Positions 6,601-13,431 of a stretch of DNA of 13,431 nt are shown one piece after another (position 1 is the first letter of the stretch; every line of letters starts with the position of its first letter). Made by a program: the position numbers and the translations under genes. This stretch comes from Ochromonadaceae sp. CCMP2298 (taxonomy: Eukaryota > Sar > Synurophyceae > Ochromonadales > Ochromonadaceae): the NCBI GenBank assembly GCA_026770595.1, contig MU634302.1, positions 1 to 13,431 of the forward strand, in the 5' to 3' direction. Below the pieces are notes generated by a model, which saw only the letters and a program-made list of their open reading frames with translations, was not told where the DNA came from and did not search any database.

Positions 6601-9600
6601 GGCGATGTCTCTCTCGTACTCGGATCGCAGCTCGTTGATCTCGTCCTCGGTGCTGTCCTTGATGGCCCTGGATGCGCCCTTGGCGGCGTCCAGTATCGCC
6701 ACGTGCGACTGCCCCCCCAGGTCGTGGAACTGCCTCTCCTTCTCCACCACATCGGCTCTGACCGCACTGCTCTCCTCGTCCTCCTTCTTGATTAGCTCCT
6801 CATCACGCGTGTCGAACGCCTCGCCCGCCTCCTCGTAGGCCTTGCTCTCGCTCTCCCTCCGCTCCTGCTGGAACTTGAGCAGGTCTGCGGTGCGCGCCTC
6901 CACGGAGTCCTCCAGCACCTCCTCCAGCGCCTGCATTTCGTTGTTCAGACGCTGCTTCAGCACGCGTATCTCGTCCGCAGTGGCCTCCTCCGCCACGATC
7001 TTGCCCATCACGTTCTTGAAGCAGCCGTGCAGCGCCAAGCCGAACGCGAGCTCGGCGCGCCGCAGCTCTGCAGTGTGGGTCTGCTCGAGGGTGAAGACGG
7101 AGGAGGCCGAGTCCACGTCGTCGCCCCGCTTCTCCACGGCCCTCACCAGGTAGGCGCGGTCAGTGTCGTACTTGGAGCGCAGCGTGGCGCAGGCGGTGTC
7201 GTAGCGGGTCTGCAGCTCCCCCACCTGCTTCGCGTACTCCCCATGCAGGCGCGCCTTCTCCGCTGCCTTCTTGTCCTGCGCAGAGGCCAGCTGGGCGATC
7301 TCCTGTGTGGTGGCGGTCTGCACCAGGGCCAGCACCTTGTCGGTGTGCACGTCCACGTCAAGCAGCAACTGCACCAGCGCCTCCTCGGGTCTCCCCAGGG
7401 CCCTCAGTCGGTCCCCCTCGAATGCCTTGAGGGTGAGGCCCGCGATGCGCTTCTTGCTCCTGCGCCGAGTGTCCTCCATGTACACCGACTGCTGCACCAG
7501 GTACAGCTCCTTCGAGGCGTAGTGCTGCACCAGCTGAGAGGTGTAGGGGGTGGAGGGACTGAGCCCCTGCACCACCTCGCTCACGTATCTGTCGCAGATC
7601 TTGCACCCCTCCTCGAAGGAGTCGTAGGCAGTGCGCAGCTCCAGCTCCTCCCTGAGGCACTCCACGTGTATCTGCCTCTCCGTCAGGGCCTTCACCTCGG
7701 CAGACACTGGGGACTTCTGCAGCTCCACCAGCAGTATGGCGCGCTTCTCTTGCAACACGCGGTCGACCTCCTTCTGCGAGCGGCGGGACGAGGCCTGCAT
7801 CTGGAATGCCAATTGCACCTCCCTTAGGGCGATCTGCTGCACTGCGCGGGCCCGCTCCCGCTCGTACTTGAGTGGAGCTGCCTCCTGGCGCCGCAGCTCG
7901 GCGGCGTTGGCGGCTGCCAGGTTGGCTGCTGCCTTCTTGGACAGCTCTGCTGCGTCTCGCGTCTTCTTGGCAGTCATGTCGGCCATGGCGGCGTTCACCT
8001 CGGCCTTGTCCGCGCCCCGTTGCAGCAGCTCGTTCGCCCCCGCTATCTGCTGGTACTCAGCCCGCAGCTCGAACTCCACCAGCGCGAGGCGGTTCTGCGT
8101 GCTGGCGTTAACCTGCACGCCCCCCAGCTCGCGCATGTGCAGCTGGCTCTGCTGGGCGCGCTCGTCAGTGCCGTCCCAGGCGGTGCCGTGCTGCAGCATG
8201 CAGAGCAGCTGCGCCTCTTCTGCAGAGAATATGCGCGCATCCTCCTGGGCCAGCACCTCGAGAGTAGCCCTCGCTGCCTCACTCCTAGCCCGCAATGTCT
8301 CCAGCAGCACCTCGTAAGCGCCCTCCTCCAGGTCGCCCTTGCGGGTGGCTAGTCTGGCAAGTGTCAGCACGCCCTGGGCCTTGGTCTCCGCTAGCACGTT
8401 GGCGGTCAGATCCTGCAGACGCTGGCGCAGGGAGTCGAAGTGCGCCCGGTACTCCTGAGAGACGCTCTCCAGCTGCGTGCCTGCGTTCACAAGGTCTGCG
8501 TGCTTCAGCCACTGGCTCGCCTGGGTCTGCGCCGCCGCCTCGCCCTCCTCCAGCATGGCGGCGAGGGAGGCAGACAGGTGCTCCATCTCCCCCTCTTCCT
8601 CGGCAGTGAGTGCCTCCAGCTGCGCCTCGCCCTCGTCCTCGCCCAGAGGGTTCTGCGGGCTGCACATGGTAGTGGCCAGCTCAACCCGCTGCAGCTCGTA
8701 GTGCGTGTGCAGCTCCTTGTAGGAGAGACGCGCGTGCGTGGACCAGTAGCGCATGAAGGCGGCGTAGCGCGTGGCAGCCAGGCATACGATGCGCTGCTCG
8801 TTGAGCGCGTCGTCCCCGTCAGCCGCCACCATGCTGTCCAGCTCCTCCACACGCGCCGCCATCAGAGACGCCATGAGGCCCTGCTGCCCCGCCGCGAAGG
8901 CGTCCTCCTTGCTGGAGGCCAGCACGCGCTCGTTCTCGGACTCCATCGCAGCATTCAGCGCCTCTGCCTGCTTCTTCCTCTCCAGCTCGATCATGCCCTC
9001 CATCACCTTCAGATCGTTCTCCGCCCCGCCCAGGATGTTCTCCTTCTGCGACTCGGTGAGGTTCTCGTTGTTCAGCACGCTCTCCAGCATCTCCTGGTCG
9101 ATACCGTTCTCCTCCTGACCTGCCTCCGCACGCGTGGAGATGTCTGGGGCCGTGCCTGGGCGCGCGAAGTCTGGGGCGAAGTTGAGCGATCCAGTCTCCT
9201 TGAGGGCGGCCAGCAAAGGCCCCAGCAGCGCCTCCATATCCCCACCCGGGGTGGAGGCCGCCTCGAGCGGGGCAGCCGCCAGCGCCGCGTCTATGGCGGC
9301 CACCAGCTGTGCGCGGCAGAACTCGCCGCTGGATCTCTTGGCGGTGCAGGGAGTGATGCGGTCGAAGACAGTGGCCTCCAGCACCTTGACCGCCTCGTGC
9401 AGGTCGTCCAGGTAACCCGCTATGCTCTTCGCAGCAGTGGTCCTCTCCTGCTCCAGTGAGCCGTCCTCCGACCTCTGCATGGCTCGTGCCACCCCCCTGG
9501 ACAAGTCGTTCTCGCTCTCCTGCATCATGCCCACGAACTGCGGGATGTGGTCGGAGAAGGCCCTCAGCACAGACACGATGTCGTCGTACGCAACGTCCGT

Positions 9601-12600
9601 CTCGATGTCCGCTGCGCGTGAGCCCTTGAGGCAGTCGGAAACAGGCTGGGGGAAGATCATATCTCGGGAGGAGCGGATGGCATGGTCGAAGCTCTCCTCT
9701 GCGGTGCGGCTGCGGCCCTTCTCCTCCAGCACGAAGTTGAGCAGCACCTCTCTGGTGAAGTCCTCGATCTCCTGCAGCGCGTGGGTGATCTCGCGTAGCA
9801 AGGGGGAGTGCATGCCCTGGATGGGGTCGTCCCGGTCTCTGAGGTCTGTGGCCTGCTGCATCACCTCGTTGGCGATGGCGCTGCCTAGCTGCTCGCACCC
9901 CGCATTCAGGCTCTTGCGCACCTGGTCCATGAGCGAGAGGATGCGCTGGTCGGTCGTCTCCACCTCGGTCTCGTACAGGCCGCGCAGGCCGCAGTCCGCC
10001 TTGAGCTGCAGCAGGATGGCGTGCAGGCGCTTGTTCTTGCCGTCGTTGGCGCCCATGGCTATGTCCATAGCGGTGCTGTTGAGCAGCGCCTTCAGCTCCT
10101 CCACCTCCTTCTTCAGCGTGTTCTGCAGAGTGCCCAGCAGGTCGTTCTGGTTCAGCAGGCGGCGGTCGATCTCGTCGTGCTGCGACTGCATGTGCTTGGC
10201 CAATTCTGGTATGAGCATCTCGTCGTCGAACTCCAGGTCCGCCTCGTCCCCCCCCTCCCCATTCTCTTCGATGTCCACAGACGCCGGTGGCACGCCGTCC
10301 TTCCAGCTCTTCTCTGCACTATCGTCCGTGGCGAATATCTTGGCAATGTTCTTGCCCCGCGCACCGAGGCCCAGCATGGTCTTGCCCATCTCCAGCACGC
10401 CCTTGGCCTTCTTCTTGTCGATCTGCGAGGCCACCTTCTTGTTGCGCTTGCGGTACGAGGGCTCCACATGCGCGTGGTGGGACCAGGAGCGTTTGCGGAA
10501 GTAGTACAGGAAGGCCACCAGGGCGAGAATCATGCCCAGCATGCCCAGCAGCAGCCCGATGACCAGGTTCCAGTCTGGAGACACCACGATGGTCTCGTCC
10601 ACCTTCACGCCCAGGATGACCAGGTTGCCATCACTGAACTCCACGAACTGGGCGGCCGTGGAGCGCGCCACGTTCGAGGCCAGCACGGTGATCAAGGTGA
10701 TGGCAGTGGAGCTGGAGGACATCCTGAACACATAGGTGCCGGCGGAGGTGAAGGTGAAGGCGAAGGTGGTGATGGTGAGCGAGCTGGAGGCGGTGTCCAC
10801 GAGGTCTCGGAAGGTGGAGAAGTCGAAGTCGGCGTTGGTGTTCAGCAGGGAGTCCTTCACGTAGACGGGGTAGTTGTCGTTGCTGAGGTCGAAGATGATC
10901 GTGTCTCCTACGGCGATGGAGACCATGGGGTTGTCGATGGACGTGTCGGTGCTGGTGGCCAGCATGCGGGAGATGCGGGACCTCTCGTACTGCAGGGGCA
11001 GAGAGAGCGTCTCGTTGGAGAGCATGCGCGTGCTCATTGATATGCCCGGCTGGTACAGCCCAGAGGCCTCTAACGCCTGCAGCCTGCGCCTGCGCGCGAT
11101 GGCGGTGGTGAGGGCGTCGTTCGAGCCGAAGAAGCCCTGGAATCTGCCCGAGGTCACACTCATGGAGTACACGCTAGAGCCCTCGGTGGAGCAGTCGATG
11201 GTCCCCTCTGCATCTAGGTCGTCCGCAGTGAGCGCAGTGCTGATGCCGGTGACGGGGTCGTAGGCAACTAGGTCCCCGTCTTCGTCGCAGGTGACGGTGG
11301 TGGCCTGCTCGAGGCAGTCCGAGTCGCAGATCTCGGCCAGGGTGGTCATGTTGTTGCACACACAGGTGCCAGTGCTCACAGACAGCTCGCCGCCCACGGT
11401 GCCGCAGAAACCTCTGCAGTAGCCGTTGCCCGAGGCGCAGGAGCCGTCGAAAAGCCTCGTCTGCGTCTGCGTGCAGCGGTCCCGCACGATGGGCTGGCAG
11501 TCGAATTCACCGTCGTCGTCAGCGGATGCTTGGAAGTTGGCGTCCACGAACTCGAAGCCCGGCCTGCAGATGCAGTAGCTGCTGACCGGCTGGAAGGCTC
11601 TGTTCTGCCCCGAGCACGTGCACTGCTGCGAGCCTATGGTGGAGACCGAGCTGGCTGAGCAGGCGAAGCAGGATTCGGAGCCGGCTGTGTCCTGGTATGT
11701 GTTGGCGGCGCACAGCGTGCACTCGGAGGAGTTGACTGCACCCGTGTAGTCCAAGTAGCTGCCGGCGGGGCAGGGCTCAGGGGTCGCGCTGCCAGCTGGG
11801 CAGTAGCTGCCTGTAGGGCAGATGGCTCCGAATTCGAGGGTGAGACTGGTGGGGGTGGCGGTGGTGGTGGCGCCTAGGAAGTAGTAGCCTGCGGTGCCCA
11901 GGGTGCAGACGAGCCTCTGCGTGTCTGTGCCGTAATAACCCTCAGGGCAGGCCTCGCAGGCGGTGTCCAGAGCGGAGAGCACGGACAGCGTGTTGTTGGG
12001 CGCGCCCACGGCGATGTAGCCCAGCGGGCAGGGGACGGGGAAGTCCGTGCCTGCGGGGCAGTAGGTGCCATAGTAGCACTCCAGGGGCGTGTGCGTGCCC
12101 AGCGGGCAGTAGTACGACTCGGGGCAGGCCTCGGGCTCGGACGTGTTGGTGCCGCACGTGTAGCCGGGCGGGCACAGGGTGATGTTGGACGCGCCTGCGG
12201 GGCAGTAGTAGCCCTGGGGGCAGGTGAGGTACACAGATGTCTCGATGGGGCAGTACCGGCCAGGGGGGCAGACGTCGCAGTCTGTCTGGTTGGCGGCCCC
12301 CACCTTGTTGCGGAAGGTGCCGGAGGGGCAGGGCAGCGGGTCCACTGTGCCTGTGAGGCAGAACTGGCCAGTGGGGCAGGGCCAGTTGACGAAGGTGCCG
12401 ATAGCTGTCTCGTTGCAGTAGTAGCCAGCGGGGCAGTCCAGGCAGTCGTCCAGCGCGTCCTGGATGATGGAGGGGTTGTACGTGCCGATGGGGCAGGCGA
12501 TGGCAGACATGCCCAAGGGGCAGTAGTAGCCCGGACTGCACGCGTCGGGAACGGGGTCCCCCAGCGTGCAGGTGTAGCCGGCGGGGCAGGGGCCGCAGTC

Positions 12601-13431
12601 GGAGGGTTCGGCGCCGTAAGCTGCCGCGCGCACTGTGCTGTTGGTACATGAGACGGGCGTGTCCGTGCCCTCGGGACAGTAGTGCCCGGGGTAGCAGGGG
12701 CCGCCGTCCAGCGCCAGCAGGGCAGAGAGCAGGTCCTCGGTGTCTGGGTACAAGTCCGTGTCGAACGCGGGGCTGGGGGACCCCTGGCCGACTTTGCAGA
12801 AGTAGCCCGACGAGCAGTTGGCCACGACGACTCCGTGCTGGCAGTACTGCGTGGCGGGGCAGTCCGTACACTCGCTCTGCTTCACCAGGCCCTCCGACTG
12901 GCCGTAGGTGCCGTTGGCGCAGTAGCTGCCTCGGTCCACCCCAGACACGCAGAACTCTCCCAGCGGGCACACGTCCGAGGGTGTGATGGTGCCGATGTCG
13001 CAGGTGTATCCGGCGGGGCAGGCTTTGCAGACCGAGCGGCCCACCTCATTCTGGTAGTAGCCCCCTGGGCACACGGTGGGCTCGGAGCTGCCCAGCGGAC
13101 ACATGGTGGCGTTGGGGCAGAGCAGCTCCGTGTCGTTGGAGGGGTTGGCCGTGCCTGCGGGGCAGAAGTAGCCAGGCACGCACTTTCGTGTGGCGTAGAC
13201 CGTACCGTTCAGAGGGCAGTAGTAGCCACGCGAGCAGGGTGGGCAGTCACCGCTCTCCACGAGACCAGTCGACGATGAGTTGGTGCCCGGAGGACACTGC
13301 ACAGGCGCGTCGCTGCCCGCAGGACAGTAGTGGCCCGGAGGACAGAGGTCGTTGACCGTCGTGTTCACGTAATCCACGCAAGTCTCTCCCACGTAGCTGA
13401 TCTGCCAGTCCGACTCGCCACTCTCGTGGGG
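3637..13431 (-). CDS. Giant single-pass membrane protein: Cys-rich ephrin-receptor-like ectodomain and long coiled-coil cytoplasmic arm (N-terminus missing)
   Basis: The frame is open from the right edge to TAA at 3637-3639: 3264 visible residues (numbered from the edge), no intron. The GTG at 13392 is not a start, since coding continues upstream without a stop; signal peptide and true start lie outside. Residues 1 to about 605 hold about 20 Cys-rich modules of the CPxGxYCPxG type (ephrin-receptor-like/GCC2-GCC3 class), with many N-glycosylation sequons. About 605-730 is further Cys-rich sequence. RRRR at 780-783 fits a furin-type site. About 834-919 is a cupredoxin-like beta domain (SIAVGDTIIFDLSND...GTYVF). 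The membrane helix is 956-978, followed by a basic stop-transfer stretch (RKRSW, YRKRNKK). From about 1060 to 2900 the sequence is acidic and basic coiled coil rich in Glu, Lys, Ala and Gln, with LxxRLxxKR motifs at 2294, 2418, 2552 and 2889. A Pro/Ala linker, a compact domain (about 3017-3132, containing HALSH) and a Gly-Ala tail close it. No kinase domain is visible. A surface adhesion or sensor protein coupled to the cytoskeleton is inferred; I know no gene name for it. Confidence 0.9.
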   Translation of the reverse strand, partial: PHESGESDWQISYVGETCVDYVNTTVNDLCPPGHYCPAGSDAPVQCPPGTNSSSTGLVESGDCPPCSRGYYCPLNGTVYATRKCVPGYFCPAGTANPSNDTELLCPNATMCPLGSSEPTVCPGGYYQNEVGRSVCKACPAGYTCDIGTITPSDVCPLGEFCVSGVDRGSYCANGTYGQSEGLVKQSECTDCPATQYCQHGVVVANCSSGYFCKVGQGSPSPAFDTDLYPDTEDLLSALLALDGGPCYPGHYCPEGTDTPVSCTNSTVRAAAYGAEPSDCGPCPAGYTCTLGDPVPDACSPGYYCPLGMSAIACPIGTYNPSIIQDALDDCLDCPAGYYCNETAIGTFVNWPCPTGQFCLTGTVDPLPCPSGTFRNKVGAANQTDCDVCPPGRYCPIETSVYLTCPQGYYCPAGASNITLCPPGYTCGTNTSEPEACPESYYCPLGTHTPLECYYGTYCPAGTDFPVPCPLGYIAVGAPNNTLSVLSALDTACEACPEGYYGTDTQRLVCTLGTAGYYFLGATTTATPTSLTLEFGAICPTGSYCPAGSATPEPCPAGSYLDYTGAVNSSECTLCAANTYQDTAGSESCFACSASSVSTIGSQQCTCSGQNRAFQPVSSYCICRPGFEFVDANFQASADDDGEFDCQPIVRDRCTQTQTRLFDGSCASGNGYCRGFCGTVGGELSVSTGTCVCNNMTTLAEICDSDCLEQATTVTCDEDGDLVAYDPVTGISTALTADDLDAEGTIDCSTEGSSVYSMSVTSGRFQGFFGSNDALTTAIARRRRLQALEASGLYQPGISMSTRMLSNETLSLPLQYERSRISRMLATSTDTSIDNPMVSIAVGDTIIFDLSNDNYPVYVKDSLLNTNADFDFSTFRDLVDTASSSLTITTFAFTFTSAGTYVFRMSSSSTAITLITVLASNVARSTAAQFVEFSDGNLVILGVKVDETIVVSPDWNLVIGLLLGMLGMILALVAFLYYFRKRSWSHHAHVEPSYRKRNKKVASQIDKKKAKGVLEMGKTMLGLGARGKNIAKIFATDDSAEKSWKDGVPPASVDIEENGEGGDEADLEFDDEMLIPELAKHMQSQHDEIDRRLLNQNDLLGTLQNTLKKEVEELKALLNSTAMDIAMGANDGKNKRLHAILLQLKADCGLRGLYETEVETTDQRILSLMDQVRKSLNAGCEQLGSAIANEVMQQATDLRDRDDPIQGMHSPLLREITHALQEIEDFTREVLLNFVLEEKGRSRTAEESFDHAIRSSRDMIFPQPVSDCLKGSRAADIETDVAYDDIVSVLRAFSDHIPQFVGMMQESENDLSRGVARAMQRSEDGSLEQERTTAAKSIAGYLDDLHEAVKVLEATVFDRITPCTAKRSSGEFCRAQLVAAIDAALAAAPLEAASTPGGDMEALLGPLLAALKETGSLNFAPDFARPGTAPDISTRAEAGQEENGIDQEMLESVLNNENLTESQKENILGGAENDLKVMEGMIELERKKQAEALNAAMESENERVLASSKEDAFAAGQQGLMASLMAARVEELDSMVAADGDDALNEQRIVCLAATRYAAFMRYWSTHARLSYKELHTHYELQRVELATTMCSPQNPLGEDEGEAQLEALTAEEEGEMEHLSASLAAMLEEGEAAAQTQASQWLKHADLVNAGTQLESVSQEYRAHFDSLRQRLQDLTANVLAETKAQGVLTLARLATRKGDLEEGAYEVLLETLRARSEAARATLEVLAQEDARIFSAEEAQLLCMLQHGTAWDGTDERAQQSQLHMRELGGVQVNASTQNRLALVEFELRAEYQQIAGANELLQRGADKAEVNAAMADMTAKKTRDAAELSKKAAANLAAANAAELRRQEAAPLKYERERARAVQQIALREVQLAFQMQASSRRSQKEVDRVLQEKRAILLVELQKSPVSAEVKALTERQIHVECLREELELRTAYDSFEEGCKICDRYVSEVVQGLSPSTPYTSQLVQHYASKELYLVQQSVYMEDTRRRSKKRIAGLTLKAFEGDRLRALGRPEEALVQLLLDVDVHTDKVLALVQTATTQEIAQLASAQDKKAAEKARLHGEYAKQVGELQTRYDTACATLRSKYDTDRAYLVRAVEKRGDDVDSASSVFTLEQTHTAELRRAELAFGLALHGCFKNVMGKIVAEEATADEIRVLKQRLNNEMQALEEVLEDSVEARTADLLKFQQERRESESKAYEEAGEAFDTRDEELIKKEDEESSAVRADVVEKERQFHDLGGQSHVAILDAAKGASRAIKDSTEDEINELRSEYERDIARLETSLGAKAAQEKAGLKKRLEAKRLKRLKQLQGEGRSDQELKEADLQESEEEIQMMDALSEKLLAEKTEAVAEKRQEAQEAEMQLIAREHGLATAAAKNAQAVKALAQERMQDIRKTHEQRARQLESAMLAERKAQEEALKARLAEKRAAKLRKIDDSAQREVEEARLKKEEHENMLELQRKTAEENELKREQNRVAAEAEEAKLGEQLKQAEIEAAKATAREAAIRAIGDIQARAEGDIALQEVQRMRDLHEKQEEKRRAESEAAKKQGKGKLEERLQAKRQKREREQKEEERRTMEEQHAQQEREAVEREQSRRDKMAWSEKVQEVVDRAKGMGLADLEREEYCFKETLGKGMVPDRQLSEAVHLIQKERHDAEMKAVLTHNFEERIAALKGAVEEVLAHKSKAKIDLVQGLAGNGASDASIAEAVKTLDAEYHAKQVEAERTATSQLEGEHLSKQMDLRQRQLQELAKVVALYTNPASLARLQSSTGRTQEEQLLAYKAKIEAEKKAREAAIAKEREETEKKMREAMQAEMKKVQDDLEEEQRQGEVEFELLKKEMERQKEEMVQKHADEENEIAAAEKAHIMSSFEKEQAAALKALETERKNKKAKLNDRLNRRRNTVAAAKAPPPVVQVAADPAGAAQAVVSSISAKIANITSASAGGAAAPELARGIQLIESKLERIERVIMSLEKNGLKLQPAAGPAPAPAAASASTAPLPSYSDRDEPPPGEAVEMLRDEDVQMADQARLDFGRNLAKMVGLKTLTVRAASCLPPSAASGNAFANSYAYLSAENTLLVHSKRLSSSGDFGLIVVHALSHIKANANDLSNDNDPRFLAEFYKNLKILSQDLYKKSAVNSKPAPGLGSLGPLSAGSPTNRSFKLRGTARALSFGKGSSDINADMREAVAEVDAAAAASAAALVGAGATASAGAGAGAGAGAGGGVPADYFTQESLEARMQMYAAQGGMPMYSGPSEGKGVPTIAEMEDAT
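3784..3843 (-). repeat. Coding hexanucleotide repeat giving a Gly-Ala tract
   Basis: Ten hexamers based on ACCCGC (plus strand) lie in frame; five are perfect (3784-3813), then ACCTGC, ACTTGC, AGTAGC, ACCCGC and ACCCAC. On the coding strand they give alternating Ala-Gly between the compact C-terminal domain and the last 40 or so residues. A multiple-of-three unit means length changes would not break the frame, so this tract is a likely site of length polymorphism. Confidence 0.85.
4036..4383 (-). other. Compact C-terminal domain with HALSH motif
   Basis: Residues about 3017-3132 are the only part of the cytoplasmic arm that looks globular rather than coiled. It contains NAFANSYAYLSAENTLLVHS, then SGDFGLIVVHALSHIKA and NDPRFLAEFYKNLKILSQ. 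The layout of a strand, then a hydrophobic helix carrying HxxxH, recalls zincin metallopeptidases, but Ala stands where HExxH has Glu, so catalysis is not expected. The family is not one I can name. Confidence 0.4.
10498..10566 (-). other. Transmembrane helix of the giant protein
   Basis: Twenty-three uncharged residues (LVIGLLLGMLG..., ending FLYYF) are followed at once by RKRSW and further basic clusters. By the positive-inside rule this orients the Cys-rich part outside and the coiled-coil part inside the cell. It is the only strongly hydrophobic stretch in the visible protein. Confidence 0.92.
10681..10932 (-). other. Cupredoxin-like beta domain of the giant protein, juxtamembrane
   Basis: Residues about 834-917 read VSIAVGDTIIFDLSND, then YPVYVKDSLLNTN, then TFAFTFTSAGTYVFRMSSSS and a final strand ITLITVLAS. 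This order (valine-rich strand, GDTIxF, long insertion, GTYVF hairpin) is that of plastocyanin-fold domains. The His and Cys residues that bind type-1 copper are absent: there is no His or Cys in the span. It is therefore likely structural or ligand-binding, not redox-active. Fold assignment is by eye. Confidence 0.5.
11617..13431 (-). repeat. Array of about 20 Cys-rich CPxGxYCPxG modules within the giant gene
   Basis: Protein-level repeat, not DNA-identical. Short forms such as CPPGHYCPAGS, CSPGYYCPLGM and CPQGYYCPAGA alternate with longer ones in which a 10-25 residue insert precedes a second Cys pair (for example ending CKACPAGYTC, CLDCPAGYYC, CDVCPPGRYC). The array degenerates toward the membrane into CTLCAANTYQDTAG and CFACSASSV units, as GCC2/GCC3-type arrays often do. 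The regular Cys spacing implies disulfide-stapled small modules forming an extended extracellular stalk. The array continues past the right edge. Confidence 0.85.

Noticed and set aside
5236-6795. 519-codon plus-strand open frame, very Leu-rich
   Set aside because: It is the antisense of the Glu/Lys/Ala-rich coiled coil: GAG and CAG codons read as CTC and CTG (Leu). No domain, and the minus-strand protein is clearly real.
8440-10504. Overlapping long plus-strand and alternative minus-strand frames (339 to 360 codons)
   Set aside because: They are shadows of the giant gene caused by GC-rich codon bias; compositions are low-complexity and show no domain.
13390-13392. GTG as start of the giant gene
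   Set aside because: The frame continues upstream to the window edge with no stop and plausible coding sequence; eukaryotic nuclear genes rarely start at GTG.

Overview
The window looks like nuclear DNA of a microbial eukaryote, most plausibly a GC-rich flagellated alga or other protist. The reasons are long monocistronic genes with strong ATG contexts and no ribosome-binding sites, a huge intronless gene for a membrane protein with Cys-rich modules and coiled coils, an ankyrin gene with the CPWD-type repeats common in algae and stramenopiles, and a protein with a sperm-tail/SHIPPO-like PGSY motif. I cannot assign the lineage further from sequence alone. No tRNA, rRNA, CRISPR array or intact transposon was seen.

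Layout: positions 1-643 are non-coding. They hold an AT-rich cluster of direct and inverted repeats at the left edge, a short GGCA-rich stretch, three tandem 19-bp units (367-423) and a polypyrimidine tract ending in CAG just before the first gene. Positions 644-2053 (+) encode an intact 469-residue basic protein, possibly axonemal. Positions 2054-2428 are a convergent 3'-to-3' spacer. Positions 2429-3199 (-) carry an ankyrin-repeat gene with a divergent F-box-like N-terminus. A single in-frame TAG interrupts it exactly where the repeat family has tryptophan, and a later repeat lacks one residue, so it is called a probable pseudogene. Positions 3200-3636 are a spacer with a GGGTGTG minisatellite, a (TG)11 run and a TA-rich tract. 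Positions 3637-13431 (-) are one uninterrupted reading frame that runs off the right edge; its N-terminus is outside the window.

The large protein (3264 visible residues, counted here from the window edge) dominates the window. It has an ectodomain of about 20 CPxGxYCPxG-type modules, further Cys-rich sequence, an RRRR site and a cupredoxin-like beta domain without copper ligands. A single membrane helix follows (residues about 956-978), then a cytoplasmic part of nearly 2300 residues. That part is mostly charged coiled coil with a recurring LxxRLxxKR motif, then a Pro/Ala linker, a compact C-terminal domain containing HALSH (a zincin-like helix without the catalytic Glu) and a Gly-Ala tail. 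It resembles a giant adhesion or sensor receptor with a filamentous cytoplasmic arm. The architecture is read directly; the role is inference.

The three genes do not form an evident functional unit. Gene 1 and the ankyrin gene are convergent, and the ankyrin gene and the giant gene are tandem on the minus strand.
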